Source of the DNA: Fulvia fulva
Lineage: Eukaryota > Ascomycota > Dothideomycetes > Mycosphaerellales > Mycosphaerellaceae
NCBI RefSeq assembly: GCF_020509005.1
Contig: NC_063017.1
Coordinates: 4,216,001-4,280,000, forward strand
Direction: 5' to 3'
DNA length: 64,000 nucleotides
This document shows positions 1 to 11,546 of this stretch, in pieces. Within the stretch, counting starts at the first letter, position 1. The number at the start of each line of letters is the position of its first letter. Below the pieces are notes generated by a model. It was given only the letters and a program-made list of their open reading frames with translations, did no database searches and had not been told where the DNA came from. Made by a program: the position numbers and the translations under genes.

Positions 1-202
1 GTTGTCTATGCCCGTGAATCGAGCGAAGGGACTTGGTCTATCGGAAGCACCATACGCACCAAACATGAACTTTTTAGCGCCTCATCGTCGTCAGCGAGGC
101 TGGCAGAATGCACCCACATGATCCATGTCCTTCACCGCAGCGTGGATAACGCTTTTGGCAGAAGAAAATGTCGATTCTGAAGTTTGCCTGGCAGTTGGCG
201 CA

Positions 203-2808
203 CTAATCCAATAATCCTTGAGCCTGCTTCTTCTTCTTCTCCTTCAGTCGGTCTTCCTTCTTGAAGAACGAGCTGCGCGGCTTGGCCAGAGCCTTGTTCG
301 CTGCGCCCTTCTTGCCTTCGATGTACGCCATACTGTCGCCACCAGCAAGGTTAGACAATGTCCCTGCCTGCCGTCTGACGCCAGACCCCTTCTTCTTGGA
401 CTTTGATACATTCTTGTCGTTCCAAAGACTGTCTGTGATGTCTTCGGCATCGCCGGCAGTATCAGACTGGAGTAGAACATCCTGGAGTAAGTCCATGCGA
501 TCGTGTTGATTGTTGTAATGGAGGCCCGGCATTTCTGCCAGACCTTTGAAATGTGTGATGACCTTGAATGCATAGCCTTGGTCGACAAGGAATGCCTGCC
601 GCTTGGATGAGTAGTACATCTCGTTGGTGTCTTTGCTGACGAGACTGTAGAAGAATGCATTGAAGCCTTCGTCGTTACGACGCTTGGCTCGGAGGATGCG
701 ACCGAGCCGTTGCGCTTCTTGTCGTCGAGAACCATAGTGGGACGAGACTTGGATGAGGCAGGTAGCTTCTGGTAGGTCGAGTGACGTGTCGCCAATCTTA
801 GAGAGGAAGATAGTGGAGACAGCATCGTTCTGTTGGAAGTTTTGGAGGACGAGTTCGCGCTCGCGCTGACTGGTGTCGCCGAAGATGTATGGCTTTGTAA
901 GGCCTTCGGCGTATCTTTTCAGCGCGTAGACGTTGTCGGAGAATACTATGATCTTGTCGCCTCGTCTCTCGTGATAGTCGATCAGGTACTGGCAAGCCTG
1001 ATACTTTCGCGGATTCATGGTTGATAGCAAGCTACGCTTGTTGGTCGTCTTGGCCTCCAAGTAAGCCTTGTAGAACTCCGTCGTCATGGGACACCACACT
1101 TCAGCGCATTGAACCCGAGCAATATGGCCTTCCTCGCTGAGTTGTAACCAGTTGGCCTCGTAAAGCTTGGGTCCGATGAGGAAGTTCAAATCCTTGATCT
1201 TGTCATCTTCTCGCAGCAGAGTGGCTGTCAGACCCAGTTTCGAATGTGTCTTGATGCGTTCGGTGACTCGTCGAAACATATCCGCTGGCACGACATGCAC
1301 CTCGTCCAGAATCATGAGGCCCCACTCCCGAGAGGTGATGAAGTCCATGACTTTGGCGCTGTCGTGCGCACGCCGCGCGTTCTGCGTCACCATACTATAA
1401 GTGCAGATGATGACTCCCGCTTTGTGATGCAGCTGTTGCTTCTCGCCTGATGTGAAGATGGCGATGTCATCTGGGTCAATGTTGGACCACTTTTTGAACT
1501 CTTCCTTCCACTGCACAGCACTCATGGCACTGGTACATAGTACGATGGCACTCTTGGCGATTGTGCATGCCGCAGTGATACCGACGAGCGTCTTGCCCGC
1601 ACCACATGGCAGAACAATGATTCCGCTACGAGCACGGCCGTTACCAAACATCTTAGCCAGCGCCTGTTCCTGGTAGTATCGGATCTGCACGACAGGCCGA
1701 AGCTTGATGTCAAGTTTGGCGTTGCGTTCGTCGGCGTGGAAGTCGTACTCCTCGGTGAGTGGTAGTCCAAGGGTGACGTTGCAATGTTCTTGCACTTTCT
1801 GGATCATGTCACCTCGAACCTCGAAAGAGTGTACAACGTCGACATCGTCTTCTTCCTCTTCCTCTTCTCGTAAATAGGCGGCCATGTCTTTGTCCGCCTC
1901 GCGCCCGCCGAACTCATCGTCAGACTCGTCATCGTCTTCCTCTCGCTTTTGTGCCAATCTCGCCTGCTCTTGTGCCTCCGCTTCCTTCATGCGTGCAGCC
2001 TCGGCAGTGCCCTGGATGAGCATATTGCCACGTTTGGCAGCTTTGTCGGTCTGTAATTCATCCGTATCTTCCACCCGACATCGGGCGATCTCTGGGTCTC
2101 TTAACAGCATTTGCAGCACCGAAGGATCGCTGCTTTCAACGAAGTACTTGTTGTGCTTCAAGACAAGCCGTATCTTACCGAAAGACTGAGTCACTTCGCT
2201 CACAAACTTGATGATGTTCTCTGGAATGGTAGTCTTGGAAAAGGTGTCAAGCTCTTGGATAATGTCCTGTTCCGTCAGTCCTACGGACACGGCAGCGAAC
2301 AAGCTGTGAGGGTTAATCGTGTACTCGTGCATATTCGTCGTCCGGCTCTGTGGCTCTGCGATATTGATGAGGAAGTCCTGTGCGCGCTTGAACAGAGGCG
2401 CAAAGGTCTCGAGGACGACTCGACCGTTGGCTGGGTCGATCCATAGCGGACGCATGTGGTGGTCAGGCTTGAGCTGCTCTGTGGAGAAGTCGCGACCGGG
2501 CTTGAAGAGTGTACTGGCGGCATCGGGGCCTGAGTGGGCAACGTAGGACTGTGGTTGGAATTTCTTGACTACCGCTACAACATCACATACCGTCAGCGCC
2601 GCGTCCCAAGCAGACAGTGCTGGACATGCCACCTACTGTCGTACTTCTTCGGCGCCTTCTTGTCTCCCTCGCTCATCATCTCGTCGCTGACATCGCCCTC
2701 CGAGTCGTAGTCATCGTCGCTCATGCTCTGCGGGGTGTTGACGCCTGATGCGACTCTCTTCGACGGGCGCGCACTTGGTGCTGTGGATCCCTTACGCTTC
2801 GGCGCCAT
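203..2808 (-). CDS. SSL2: DNA repair and transcription helicase XPB (TFIIH subunit)
   Basis: This is the 3'-5' translocase of TFIIH that opens promoter DNA and the lesion bubble in nucleotide excision repair, in the nucleus. Two exons, 2808-2637 and 2574-203, are joined across a 62-base intron (donor GTAGGT, branch GCTGAC, acceptor TTGTAG); phase is kept and the product is 847 aa, a normal length for fungal XPB. The basic N-terminus starts MAPKRKGS. The N-terminal domain shows the conserved LKPDHHMRPLW and IAEPQSRTTNMHEY. The helicase core shows Walker A LPCGAGKT, the DEVH box in ILDEVHVVPADMF, the RED motif in TATLLREDD and motif VI QRLGRILRAKR. An acidic stretch lies near residues 240-270 and the C-terminus is Lys-rich. 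It is divergent from the small gene at 3190. No defects seen. Confidence 0.97.
2575..2636 (-). other. XPB intron 1
   Basis: This 62-base intron sits after codon 57. The donor is GTAGGT, the branch-like site is GCTGAC and the acceptor is TTGTAG. Removing it creates one Thr codon at the junction and joins the acidic N-terminus to the conserved VVKKFQPQSY segment. Confidence 0.85.
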
Positions 2809-3189
2809 CGTGATCGCAATACAGTGACAGTCTCAGCACTTGATTCTGTCGATTGTGATATTACGGTGGTCGTCAGTAAGAATGGTTGTCAGTCGAGCGG
2901 CGATGGTGATGATGAGTGTAAGAGGCGAAGTAGAGGCCTCAAGTACTAGTGCCACATTCCGCCCGGACACAGCCGCCTGAACCTTGCTGCGGCGCGCCCT
3001 CGAAGCGATCACGGAAGTCATCGGACTTCGCAGCGATGCACATGTCGTTCACTTCTTCGATCCAATGCTTCCGTTCTTCTTCCTTTCACCCATGAGACTG
3101 TCTTCAATGATCTACTCATCCTGACTGCTGTATTGTCCCGTCACCAAAGGCATAAAGTCGCTGACACCTCTCTCCAGCCCTCCATCACA

Positions 3190-3609
3190 ATGAACACAGT
3201 ACGTCATCGCCAAAACCCTCTTCCACTTTCCCCAAACCATCTCTAACATTCACCACAGATCCGCTCAACGGCCTACGGCTGGGGCGTCCTGATCGTGGCC
3301 GGCGCTGGATCCTACTACTTCGCCAAACGCAGCATCAACGCCGACCGAGACGAACGAGCACACAACGTTGAACTCCAACGACAGCACCGCGAGCGACTGC
3401 GAGCACAGGAAGCAGTAACCCGAGAAGCTGCCATCCAAACATCGAGCCCGGTCTCAGGCAATTCGGCAACGCCTGGATCCAGCATAGATCCGAGTAAAGA
3501 CGCGGGACAGGATCCTGCGCCCACTGGACATGCCGAGTCTGAGCTGCCGAAGGGTCGGTATGAGGCGAGGGAGCCGTTTAGGAGTAGGAAGGGGGATCGG
3601 TTCAGTTGA
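3190..3609 (+). CDS. Small fungal DUF4748-type protein
   Basis: A 119-aa protein is encoded by a 9-base first exon (Met-Asn-Thr, 3190-3198) and a second exon from 3259 to 3609. They are joined across a 60-base intron with donor GTACGT and acceptor CCACAG. The N-terminus, with the signature YGWGVLIVAGAGSYYFAK, is a short hydrophobic helix followed by SINADR. I associate this pattern with the DUF4748 family of small fungal proteins, probably membrane-anchored and possibly mitochondrial; that location is inference. The rest is a charged helix and a disordered tail. The tiny first exon makes this gene easy to mis-start at the in-frame GTG at 3295. It is divergent from XPB with about 380 bases between the start codons. 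Confidence 0.8.
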
Positions 3610-4082
3610 GGACTGGAATATAAGGATCAAAAATCAAGATGAAGTGTACGATCGATGAAGGCAAGGACGACTGAGGCCTGGTCAATCTGTAAAAGGTTTC
3701 GATCAGGCCGCGAAGGGGAAACGCATGGTCGTTTCTGCGGAAGAACGCCATGCAATCATAGCCTCGAGAGGAATGGCGAAAGTCACGCCGTAGAGCGCGT
3801 CGAAGCTACGAGCGTAGCCCACTGAACTATCGAGAGGAAGGTGAAGTAGGTACAGGGTAGCTCACAAGCAGTGGTACAGCACCGCAGCACTCCACTTCTG
3901 CTTATGATGTGGGAAAGCAATGCTCAATGCATCTTCCACTCTTGCTACATCGCCTCGACACTTCAGGAAAAACCAAATCCAGACCCAACTCCTTATGCCA
4001 ATGCAAGGATATCTCTTCCAACCAAAACGCCTCTCCGCAACCCCTGTTATACAACCACACTCTTCCCTCCTCAACCTCGATC
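3610..4082. other. Intergenic, no gene seen
   Basis: This is the convergent spacer between the DUF4748 gene and the small mitochondrial-type gene. It holds only short overlapping frames with no splice-consistent extension and no family signature. Confidence 0.6.
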
Positions 4083-4428
4083 TTACCGCCTCAACTTCAT
4101 GAACGCCCCAGCATAGTCATCCAGCGCCGATGCAGGGAGACAATCGCGAAAGCTCAGAGGTCGTCTAGGAAAGAACTATCAGCACCACTCGCAACTATCC
4201 GTAGTCGGGATACACTCACTGCTTCGCATACCGCTGATCCTTTGCAGCATTCTGACTAATGACAAAAGCTCCAGCGAGAGGCGCACTAACTACAGCACAC
4301 CAGTATCCAATAGCTGCAGCAGAACCGATGCGATCCTGTCGTGTGCTGCGAGTGGTGTATTGGCGTAGAGATTGGGAGAGGAGGGACGAGCGGGTGATGG
4401 ACATGTTCATTGATGTTATGCGGTTCAT
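4083..4428 (-). CDS. Small mitochondrial-type single-pass membrane protein
   Basis: The first exon is 4428-4220. The apparent stop at 4216 overlaps a strong donor (GTGAGT), and a 55-base intron (branch GCTGAT, acceptor TTTCCTAG, 4219-4165) leads to a last exon 4164-4083 ending LDDYAGAFMKLRR. The product is 96 aa. The N-terminus is Arg/Ser/Thr-rich without acidic residues for about 25 residues, like a mitochondrial presequence. It is followed by one hydrophobic segment around SAAAIGYWCAVVSAPLAGAF. I do not recognise the family; a small inner-membrane protein is a guess. An in-frame ATG at 4476 could give a longer start, but the Met at 4428 gives the better presequence. Confidence 0.6.
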
Positions 4429-5902
4429 GGTTGACGTGTGGATGTTGTTGTCTGCTTGAGCAGGTCGTTTGGCCAAGTAGGAACTCGGTACCCCAAAGGA
4501 TTGTTCTTGTGATTACAGTCCCGTAGCAGCTGCCTTGTGACGTATCGTTGGCTGTTGATTGAGAATAAGGGCCGATCGGGTTGAAGAAAGTCTGTAAGCT
4601 TCGGAGAGCGGATAGAAGACTTGACGTAAAACTTGTGTTGTTCGTGAAGGGGTCGAGGAAGTACATGTAGTGAAGAGAAGTACAGGGCCAAAGTGTCACT
4701 TGATGTGGTAGCAGTCGTTGCCTTGCTGGTTGACGGGTCAGCTCTTTCGCGTCATGCGTGATTGGTCGAACCCCTACCAGGATTTCGCGACTCCTTCTCC
4801 TTCTCTCCTTCTATCACTTCATCAACGACAACAACGACAAAGACAATTGATAGATTGCCCAAGGGCACGACTCTATCTATACATCACGAAGAACCGACAA
4901 GAGTAACCGCGCTCGTTCGCCGCCCTGCGCTGCCGTGAACGTGGCGCGGAATGTTGCATGAGCGCGGAAACAGATGGCGCAATCGCTCACGCGCTGGAAG
5001 AATGCACAACCGCTCATTCGCAAGCTGACACTGCTAACCTCAGATGATCGGCATTTCTTTGTTCGATGACAAGCGCAAGCACGTCTTTGCTGACAGTATT
5101 GACTTCACCAGCACCAGCATGGGTATCGGCAGTTCATTGCGGCCGGAAATGTCCCGAGCACACAGCATGTAACTGGAGATGCGCTGTTGGAGTAGTCAAC
5201 ACGGGCTTTTGTTTGATGGCTTTGATCATTGCATATATTTGCACTGATCACAGTCTGGAGCTCGCATTTCCGGACGAGGACAGGCAAGGTTGCTCGACAA
5301 CCGCCATCTTTGCATTGCTGCAGGCTTCCGTCTGGGACATTGGCGACCTGGGCCCTCCCCTCTTTGGCAACTTTCACATTTCATAAGCCGAGCGATTATC
5401 GAGCTTCCTTTATAATACTGGCCTTTGCCTTTCAATGCTGTCGCTCCAAACTCCCAGGACGGTAGCCATGCGATGGAGATAATTATTCCATCCACAAACG
5501 GCATATTTGACGCCTAGCAGCTGGCGAGCAAACGAATGAATCAGGTCTTGGCCGATCCTGTGGTCACTGCATATGCAGTCTTCCGTCTGCCATCATAGCC
5601 ACACAGTATTTGTACAATGGACTTGATCTACCACTTCAGACACGATCTGAGAACCAAGCTGAAATACCAGGATGTGTTCAATTTCTCCGGGTCGACTTAC
5701 AACAACCATGCCTTCACCTGAAAGTCAGGACTCTGGTGCCAACCAGAGATGGAATCCGTCACAATATGCAAGTAGCCTTCCAGCAGTACTAGACTGCGAC
5801 AACGACCCACAACTTCCAGGGAGACGGTGAGTTTGCCATGTCCATATAGAGTGATACTTCCCACCACTCCCCGTTTCCGGGCCTGCGTGCTCCTATTTCA
5901 CA
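4429..5902. other. Intergenic, no gene seen
   Basis: About 1.5 kb separates two divergently oriented genes. Short frames occur on both strands, but none carries a recognisable domain or a coherent exon chain. The stretch probably holds two promoters. Confidence 0.55.
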
Positions 5903-7129
5903 ATGCCTCAAACACGGCGTCAGAGGATGGCCGAGTCGGTGTATGGACAGCATTTGGCGTTCATGACGCAGCTCATGAAGCAAGATGTGACACTCCGCGC
6001 TCCTGCGGTCCCGACTCGTCCGCACTGTCATTGTCCGAACTGCGGCCGCATTATCGAAGACGACGAGGAAGAGGACGACGTGGAGGAAGACGAAGATGAA
6101 GATGAAGACGAAGATTATGGCGACGAGGGAGAGTATGAAGACAGCGAAGACTCAGCGGAGGAAGCAGACAGCGATGACGAAGGTACGTTTCAGGTTTTCA
6201 CGTCTCATGACACGACCTGTACATCTAGCTAAGATTTTTATCTCGCAGTCCAGGCCGAAGCTCATTACCTCGAAATTCTGTCCGACATTCGCAATCTCAT
6301 CAAGGATCCTGTCGAAAGTGACCGTGCGCATGCAAGGCCACGACCGGTTGAGAACTTCGATCCCGACCTGATCAAACGCCACTCAACGTACGGCGGCGGT
6401 CGGCGGAAGGCCCATGCTAGAACCAAGTCGCTGGTCAGTCAGAAGACTACAGACAGCAGATTCGACCGAGTGGCGAAGCTTCAAGATCAAGATGAGGTGC
6501 CGGCTATGGCTCCTTCTGCGCCTGGCACAGACTTGGCCTCCCCAACGTTCGCGCCCACAGCACCGATCCAAGAGATCCAAGAGATCCAAGTGACAAGTAC
6601 CGCGGGAGGCAATGAAACCATCCATACTGTCCATGCAGCGGGCAATCTACCGCGGCAGATGTTGACCGAGCCATACACTCCTTCTGTGCCGAATCATCAG
6701 CCCAAGCTACGGAAAGGAAGTGCAGCCAGAGCCACTACCCCGACGACAAGTCCCACATATCAGTACGAAGAGCAGGCACCACATCCAATATGCCCACACA
6801 CAGTCGTCTTCGTAGACCGCCCTCACCTCCAGCTCTTCCTCCGCATGTTCGGCGATCCGTCCATCACCGCCACCAGTCGCAAACGCACTGTGTTCAACGA
6901 CATCGTCGCAGCCATGTCCAGCGCCGGCTTCATAGTCGAGCAAAGCGGCAGATGCGCAGGCTCCGCTGTTACCTTCAAGGATATCAATCACGTTTACAAC
7001 GGACGGACTATCACTTTCCATCGTCCTCACCCGGAACCTAGGATCCCTCAGCATATGCTGCGGAAGTGGGGAAAGCGGCTGGGTGACTGTTTTGGTTGGA
7101 GCTTGGGGAGCTTTGTTGAGAGGGAATGA
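5903..7129 (+). CDS. Acidic protein with C-terminal HicA-like domain
   Basis: Exon 1 (5903-6182) and exon 2 (6249-7129) are joined across a 66-base intron (donor GTACGT, branch GCTAAG, acceptor CGCAG). They give 386 aa. The N-terminal third has a CxxC pair (HCHCPNCG) and then a long run of Asp/Glu. The middle is Ser/Thr/Pro-rich and probably disordered. The last 90 residues form a compact module with a phenylalanine-rich helix (FNDIVAAMSSAGF), a Gly-Ser turn (AGSAVTF), then ITFHRPHPEP and a final helix ending in GDCFGW. This order resembles the HicA/dsRNA-binding-like fold found at the ends of various fungal proteins. The His that follows Gly-Ser in bacterial HicA is Ala here, so RNase activity is doubtful. 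Function unknown. Confidence 0.75.
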
Positions 7130-7829
7130 GCAGCGAGGATAGTGCTTGGCGAGAGTCTTGCTTGTTGCCTACTTCACCTGCTCGGGGCGGGTCTGTCGGT
7201 ATGGTATGATCCCATGGATGACCGGTTGTCAACGATGTTACGGATACAGGCTGTGTCGTCTCGATACCGACGAAGGCACTCTGATATGGGCTCCGTCCGC
7301 GATCCATCTAGCCTGAGCGACTGGTCAGGTCGCTGGTACAATCTCCGGACAGTCCGGCAAAGGGTGCTGCTGAGTGATGGATTTGTGCATCGTGTACTGG
7401 GTGTATACTTACGGCAATCAGAACAAGAAGCGCCAAGACTTCTTGTACTGAGGCCAACAATATATCAGTGCGCAACTGTTGATGAGTTTGGTCACTTCGA
7501 GGTGCTGGCTTCGCATTCCTCTCGGCAGCCACAACCGACCACTGGAATGCAACTCATGCACACACTCAAGACAACTTCGCGCGACTGGACGTGACGCGGG
7601 GTTGAACGTGATACTCCTCGCATTGCTAGCCTCTGTCGTTCCAGCCACTGTGTAGCAGTCTGCAAAATGGCAGCAAGGCCCGCATCGCCGCTGATCCGTA
7701 CAGGATACACTATTGCTGCCCGTGTACGATCACCGCAAGTTCTAATCGATCGCGACCGGTATTGATACCGGGCAAGGAGTCACTGATACCCAACATCTCA
7801 GATACGCGGGTCATTGCCCAGCAGCCAAG
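7130..7829. other. Intergenic, no gene seen
   Basis: This stretch includes a 150-codon plus-strand frame (7142-7594) that has no domain, no low-complexity features of known families and an even amino-acid mix typical of a chance frame. I do not annotate it. Confidence 0.5.
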
Positions 7830-9463
7830 ATGGCGATCAAGTACCTGCAAGAGAAGAGTGAATCGACCATATCGAACACAAGACCTTGGACTGGCAAGAC
7901 TGGATACATCACAATCGTCGTCTGCCAACATATCCTACTATGGTGCTCTCTATATGTGACAGCCAGCGCAATCTATGCGCTTGCCGTTGGCGCTGTCTTC
8001 ACAAACGACATCCCTTCGATCGTACTCTTCATGGTAGCTGTCAGTAATGTCCCACTCAACCGGCAGCCCATTGACTAACACTTTATATTAGGGTGTCCTC
8101 TCATCAGCATACATTGGCCTCCAGAACATCACTACCCGCCTTCGAACGAAAGCTAGAGATCGATGGCAGAGCGAGCGAGCGGATACCTGCCAAGCACTAG
8201 CACAACACGTTCTGCGGATACTGTTCACTATCTGGATGGTGACGTGTGGTCTGAGCATCACATTCACAGCGGCAAGGCGTCCTTTATGCGAGATGCATGT
8301 AGGGAGACCAAGTTCAAGCGTGACACCCCTCGACATGGGCTCAACCTGCATCGTTAATCGGATTGGCATTATTGTCAGCTGCATTGCACTGTGAGTACCT
8401 CGACTCTTTCTACCCAGTCTGAGACTGACCAAATCCCAGGCTCGCCTGTGGCGGACTCTTCGTCCTCGTCCACAAAGTCAGCGACTCCTCTCGCGCTCAC
8501 CTTCTCGGCATCGTCCAGGAACAAGACCTGATGCCATTCTCCCTGCCATATCGTAGTACCGCCGACCGACGCCTCGGCTCCGAGATGTCCTTCAAGTGCC
8601 GATCTTCGACATCGCTCGCATCAAGCACACTCCCCATGCCTTGGTCAGCTTCGACAGCCTTCCTAGTAGAGCCGCAGCATAGACACTCGCAAGGACTGGG
8701 CATATACACAGGACATCGATCTGCGCCTTCACTGCTCAGTGCTCGGCCTTCGCTGTCATCTATCAGATCGCATGCAAGCTTGAGCTTACCTCCTCCACCG
8801 ACATCACCCTTACCTCCGCTGCCGCCTTTGCCAGTGCACATACCCAACAAGTGTAGAGCAACCAGCGCTCTACCGGCACTCACACTGCAAAAGGCGGTCT
8901 ACCCGCCACGATCGACTCATGGACTACAGCCAAAGTCCATCTTACGGCCCAAATCATCGCATGCACTGTCAACCAACAATCTGGCAGTCCTGGCCAAAGG
9001 GAATACCTCGCAACAGTCACTCTCGAGCATCTACAGCAGAAGCATCAGCGGCGAGCAGAACAGCCCCCTACCACCTGGTATGGCATACAGTCCGAACGTC
9101 GGCGCCAGACATAGCTCCTTGCCGAGAATGCCGAGTAACATGAGCATGAGTAGTCGTAGCTCAAGCTCAACCAGTACAGCCACCATTAAGAGGAGTCCGC
9201 TGGGAAATATGACGCTGGCAGAACCGTATGCCAATGATTTACCCCTGATAAGGGTCGACTCTCATGAGGTTGATGAGGCGGTACAACTGCAGCGGCGGCT
9301 GAGGTCAGAAAGGGTCAGCGTTCGAGCAGGCCTGGTGAAGACGTCTGAGCTGGAGGGGTATGTTGATAGGCACGGTGACTTGAGCCGCATTAGCTATGAA
9401 CCATTGAATGTGGGAAAGACAAGCCAGGAGACTGGCCATCAGACAATAGGACGTTTGATATAG
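7830..9463 (+). CDS. Four-helix membrane protein with disordered C-terminus
   Basis: Three exons (7830-8039, 8092-8390, 8440-9463) are joined across introns of 52 and 49 bases. Intron 1 has donor GTCAGT and branch CTAAC; intron 2 has donor GTGAGT and branch CTGAC. The product is 510 aa. The first half has four hydrophobic segments: GYITIVVCQHILLW onward (about residues 25-57), IPSIVLFMVAGVLSSAYIGL, VLRILFTIWMVTCGLSITF and IGIIVSCIALLACGGLFVLV. The pairs are separated by short basic loops. The last 330 residues are Ser/Pro/Arg-rich and look cytoplasmic and disordered. I do not recognise a named family; fungi have many such plasma-membrane proteins of unknown role. The start is the first ATG before the amphipathic N-terminus. 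Confidence 0.75.
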
Positions 9464-9952
9464 AAATTGACCAGGTCGTATATATGACGTCAAACCAAGG
9501 ATGCTGCTTCGCACCAAAAACTGTCATTCTATCACTGGTCAGCGAAATCTGCCTATAGCCTTGCATCTTCGCCTGTACAGTCATATCAAGTTCGCGAGGC
9601 ACTCTGCAAAGGTGGGAAGATGGTGCATTGGGTCAGATCTGTCCTCAACGTCGCTGGGACTAGTACGCTTGAAGATGTACCCATTGGCATCTAGGAATGT
9701 CCTGACTCTACTTCACGATCCTCGCATTTGACTCGTCCCGACCGAGTGCAGTACGCCCGCGCTACAAGCCAAGGTCCGAGTGGCGGCGACAAATACTTGT
9801 CGTTGAGAATTAGTTCCTCGCACGACCTCATGAAAGGGACACGAAGGCAACAATGCATCCATTCCGGATCCACGAAAAAACGTATAACAGGATAGTCAGC
9901 AGCCAAAAAAAGGCTCGCCAAATATCGCTGCCCAAACCTCGTGGAGACAGCA
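9464..9952. other. Intergenic, nothing supported
   Basis: A minus-strand frame at 9691-10026 could be a further exon of the weak gene next to it, but no donor-branch-acceptor set joins them convincingly. Nothing else is seen. Confidence 0.4.
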
Positions 9953-10594
9953 TCATCCTCCCCGATGTTGACCTCGAATATGAAGATATAGTGGCGCATA
10001 AAGCCTAGTGAGGCTATTGAGAGCATCTATCTGCCTCTGGATCTCGGCAATAGTGGAGGTGGTCGAATCTGCCATGCGGTTCAGGGAGCGAACGACCACT
10101 CTCACCTGATTCAGGATTCTTCGGAGTTCAGGATCGTCATCGGGATTGACCATATGCCGAGCCTCCTGGACTCTGTTCCGAGCTACGGCACGCCAGATGT
10201 CCACGGAAGACGCCGTAACAGTTCCGTCGTTAGCAATGATGCTCCGACTTGGTTGTGAGCCACTGGCTCCTTGATCTGAAGTGCTGCAGGTGGCAGCAGT
10301 GACTGCCGAACGGCGTATGCTTTGTGTAGCATTAACATTCGGTCCTGCCGGCCGCTCTGTCCCTGGCTCATGTGCGACGCTTCGAGCAGTACCATCAGTG
10401 CTGGGATACCGATCGTGCCTCTCTTGACCATCACTCCCGGTCATCGTTATTTGCGGAACCCCTGATCTCCTCATAGATTGAGTCCTGTCATTGTCGGAAT
10501 CACGATTGCCGCAAGATGGCATTGGGACCTGTGCTGGTGCCCTATCTTCACGTGCTGGCTCATTGTGCATTGAGCGTCGCTGTGCAGCCCACAT
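9953..10594 (-). CDS. Hypothetical protein, weak support
   Basis: The reading frame is open for about 230 codons; the first ATG is at 10594, giving 213 aa ending in RGQHRGG. The N-terminal part is disordered and Arg/Ser-rich, with loosely repeated TQSMRRSG and TQSIRRSA blocks. The C-terminal part is helical (RRILNQVRVVVRSLNRMAD, EIQRQIDALNSLTRLY). No family is recognised. The frame stays open upstream to a TAG next to a possible acceptor (TCATAG at about 10690), so a 5' exon may be missing. It could also be a chance frame in non-coding DNA. Confidence 0.35.
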   Translation of the reverse strand: MWAAQRRSMHNEPAREDRAPAQVPMPSCGNRDSDNDRTQSMRRSGVPQITMTGSDGQERHDRYPSTDGTARSVAHEPGTERPAGPNVNATQSIRRSAVTAATCSTSDQGASGSQPSRSIIANDGTVTASSVDIWRAVARNRVQEARHMVNPDDDPELRRILNQVRVVVRSLNRMADSTTSTIAEIQRQIDALNSLTRLYAPLYLHIRGQHRGG

Positions 10595-10690
10595 CGCGCT
10601 GAGGCGCGGTGGAGGTTGTTCAACTTGCACAGAGGCTCCTTCGGCTTTGACCGGATGGTTACTGCTACTTGATCTTCGCTATGACTAAGT

Positions 10691-11546
10691 CAACTGAGAT
10701 GTGCGTAGTCCGTACCTTACATAGCAAAGCACAGACGTCTGGTCATGTTTGCTGGAGCATATGTAGGCGCCTAGAATCAACTGGTCGCAGATCAGAGTGT
10801 CGTCCCGAATGGCAAAGACCGCACCGATGTCCAAAGACCACATCAGTCTGCCACGTTCGCGTCAAAGCGGACGAGAACGCTTGGTCATGGCATCCTAAAT
10901 AGCTGCAATGGGAAGGTCGATCTGTTACCACAATGGTCATCCAGAACTTGGAGGCTACGAATGTGAGTCTGCCAGATATGCCTTCCTTGTACTGGTACTA
11001 TTCATCGATAACAGCGTGTTAGTAGCAATCATCGCTGCAGTCTGTACGAGTGCTCGATGGTATGGGGCTCCGTGGTGCTTCGTGGGTGCAAGTCACCATC
11101 TCGTGGCCTGCGATGTTGCCTATAACGGGTGGTATTCGCTGACTGGTCGCGTTGTCGGATTGTGTCGGGTGCAAGTCCTCTGCTGGAAGATCGACATGCT
11201 TTGCTCATGATGGTAGCGAAAGGAAGTGAGGTCCTGGGCGTCCGGCTTTTCCCGGCCGAAGATTTCTCGTCGATGCCGTCCACGGCTGTCTTGCCTCCCC
11301 CTCCTCCCAACACCATCATCGCCATCATCAGGAGCCATCGTTAGCTCGTTGTGGTATAGCAAGTCGGCAGTAGATGTCCTTACAATGACTGCGGTTCGAT
11401 GACTCCGACCGTCGCCCGAAGCCGGAAGCAACACGTCGGCACTTCCCAATCTGGACCGAGGGATCCTGAGCCAAACTCCGCAGCTCTCTTCAGGCATCAC
11501 GCCGCATCCTGATCCCGAGTTTTGGCGTGGCATGTTCCTCGTCTGA
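10691..11546. other. Intergenic, no gene seen
   Basis: Overlapping frames occur on both strands (for example 11120-11554 minus), but none has a domain or codon pattern that stands out. The right end grades into the reductase remnant. Confidence 0.5.

Noticed and set aside
244..825. 193-codon minus-strand frame inside XPB
   Set aside because: It overlaps the XPB coding exon in another frame and has no domain; a shadow.
7142..7594. 150-codon plus-strand frame
   Set aside because: Ordinary composition, no motif, no splice extension; most likely chance.
9691..10026. 111-codon minus frame downstream of the weak gene
   Set aside because: Could be an extra exon, but no donor/branch/acceptor set links it, and the upstream frame ends naturally.
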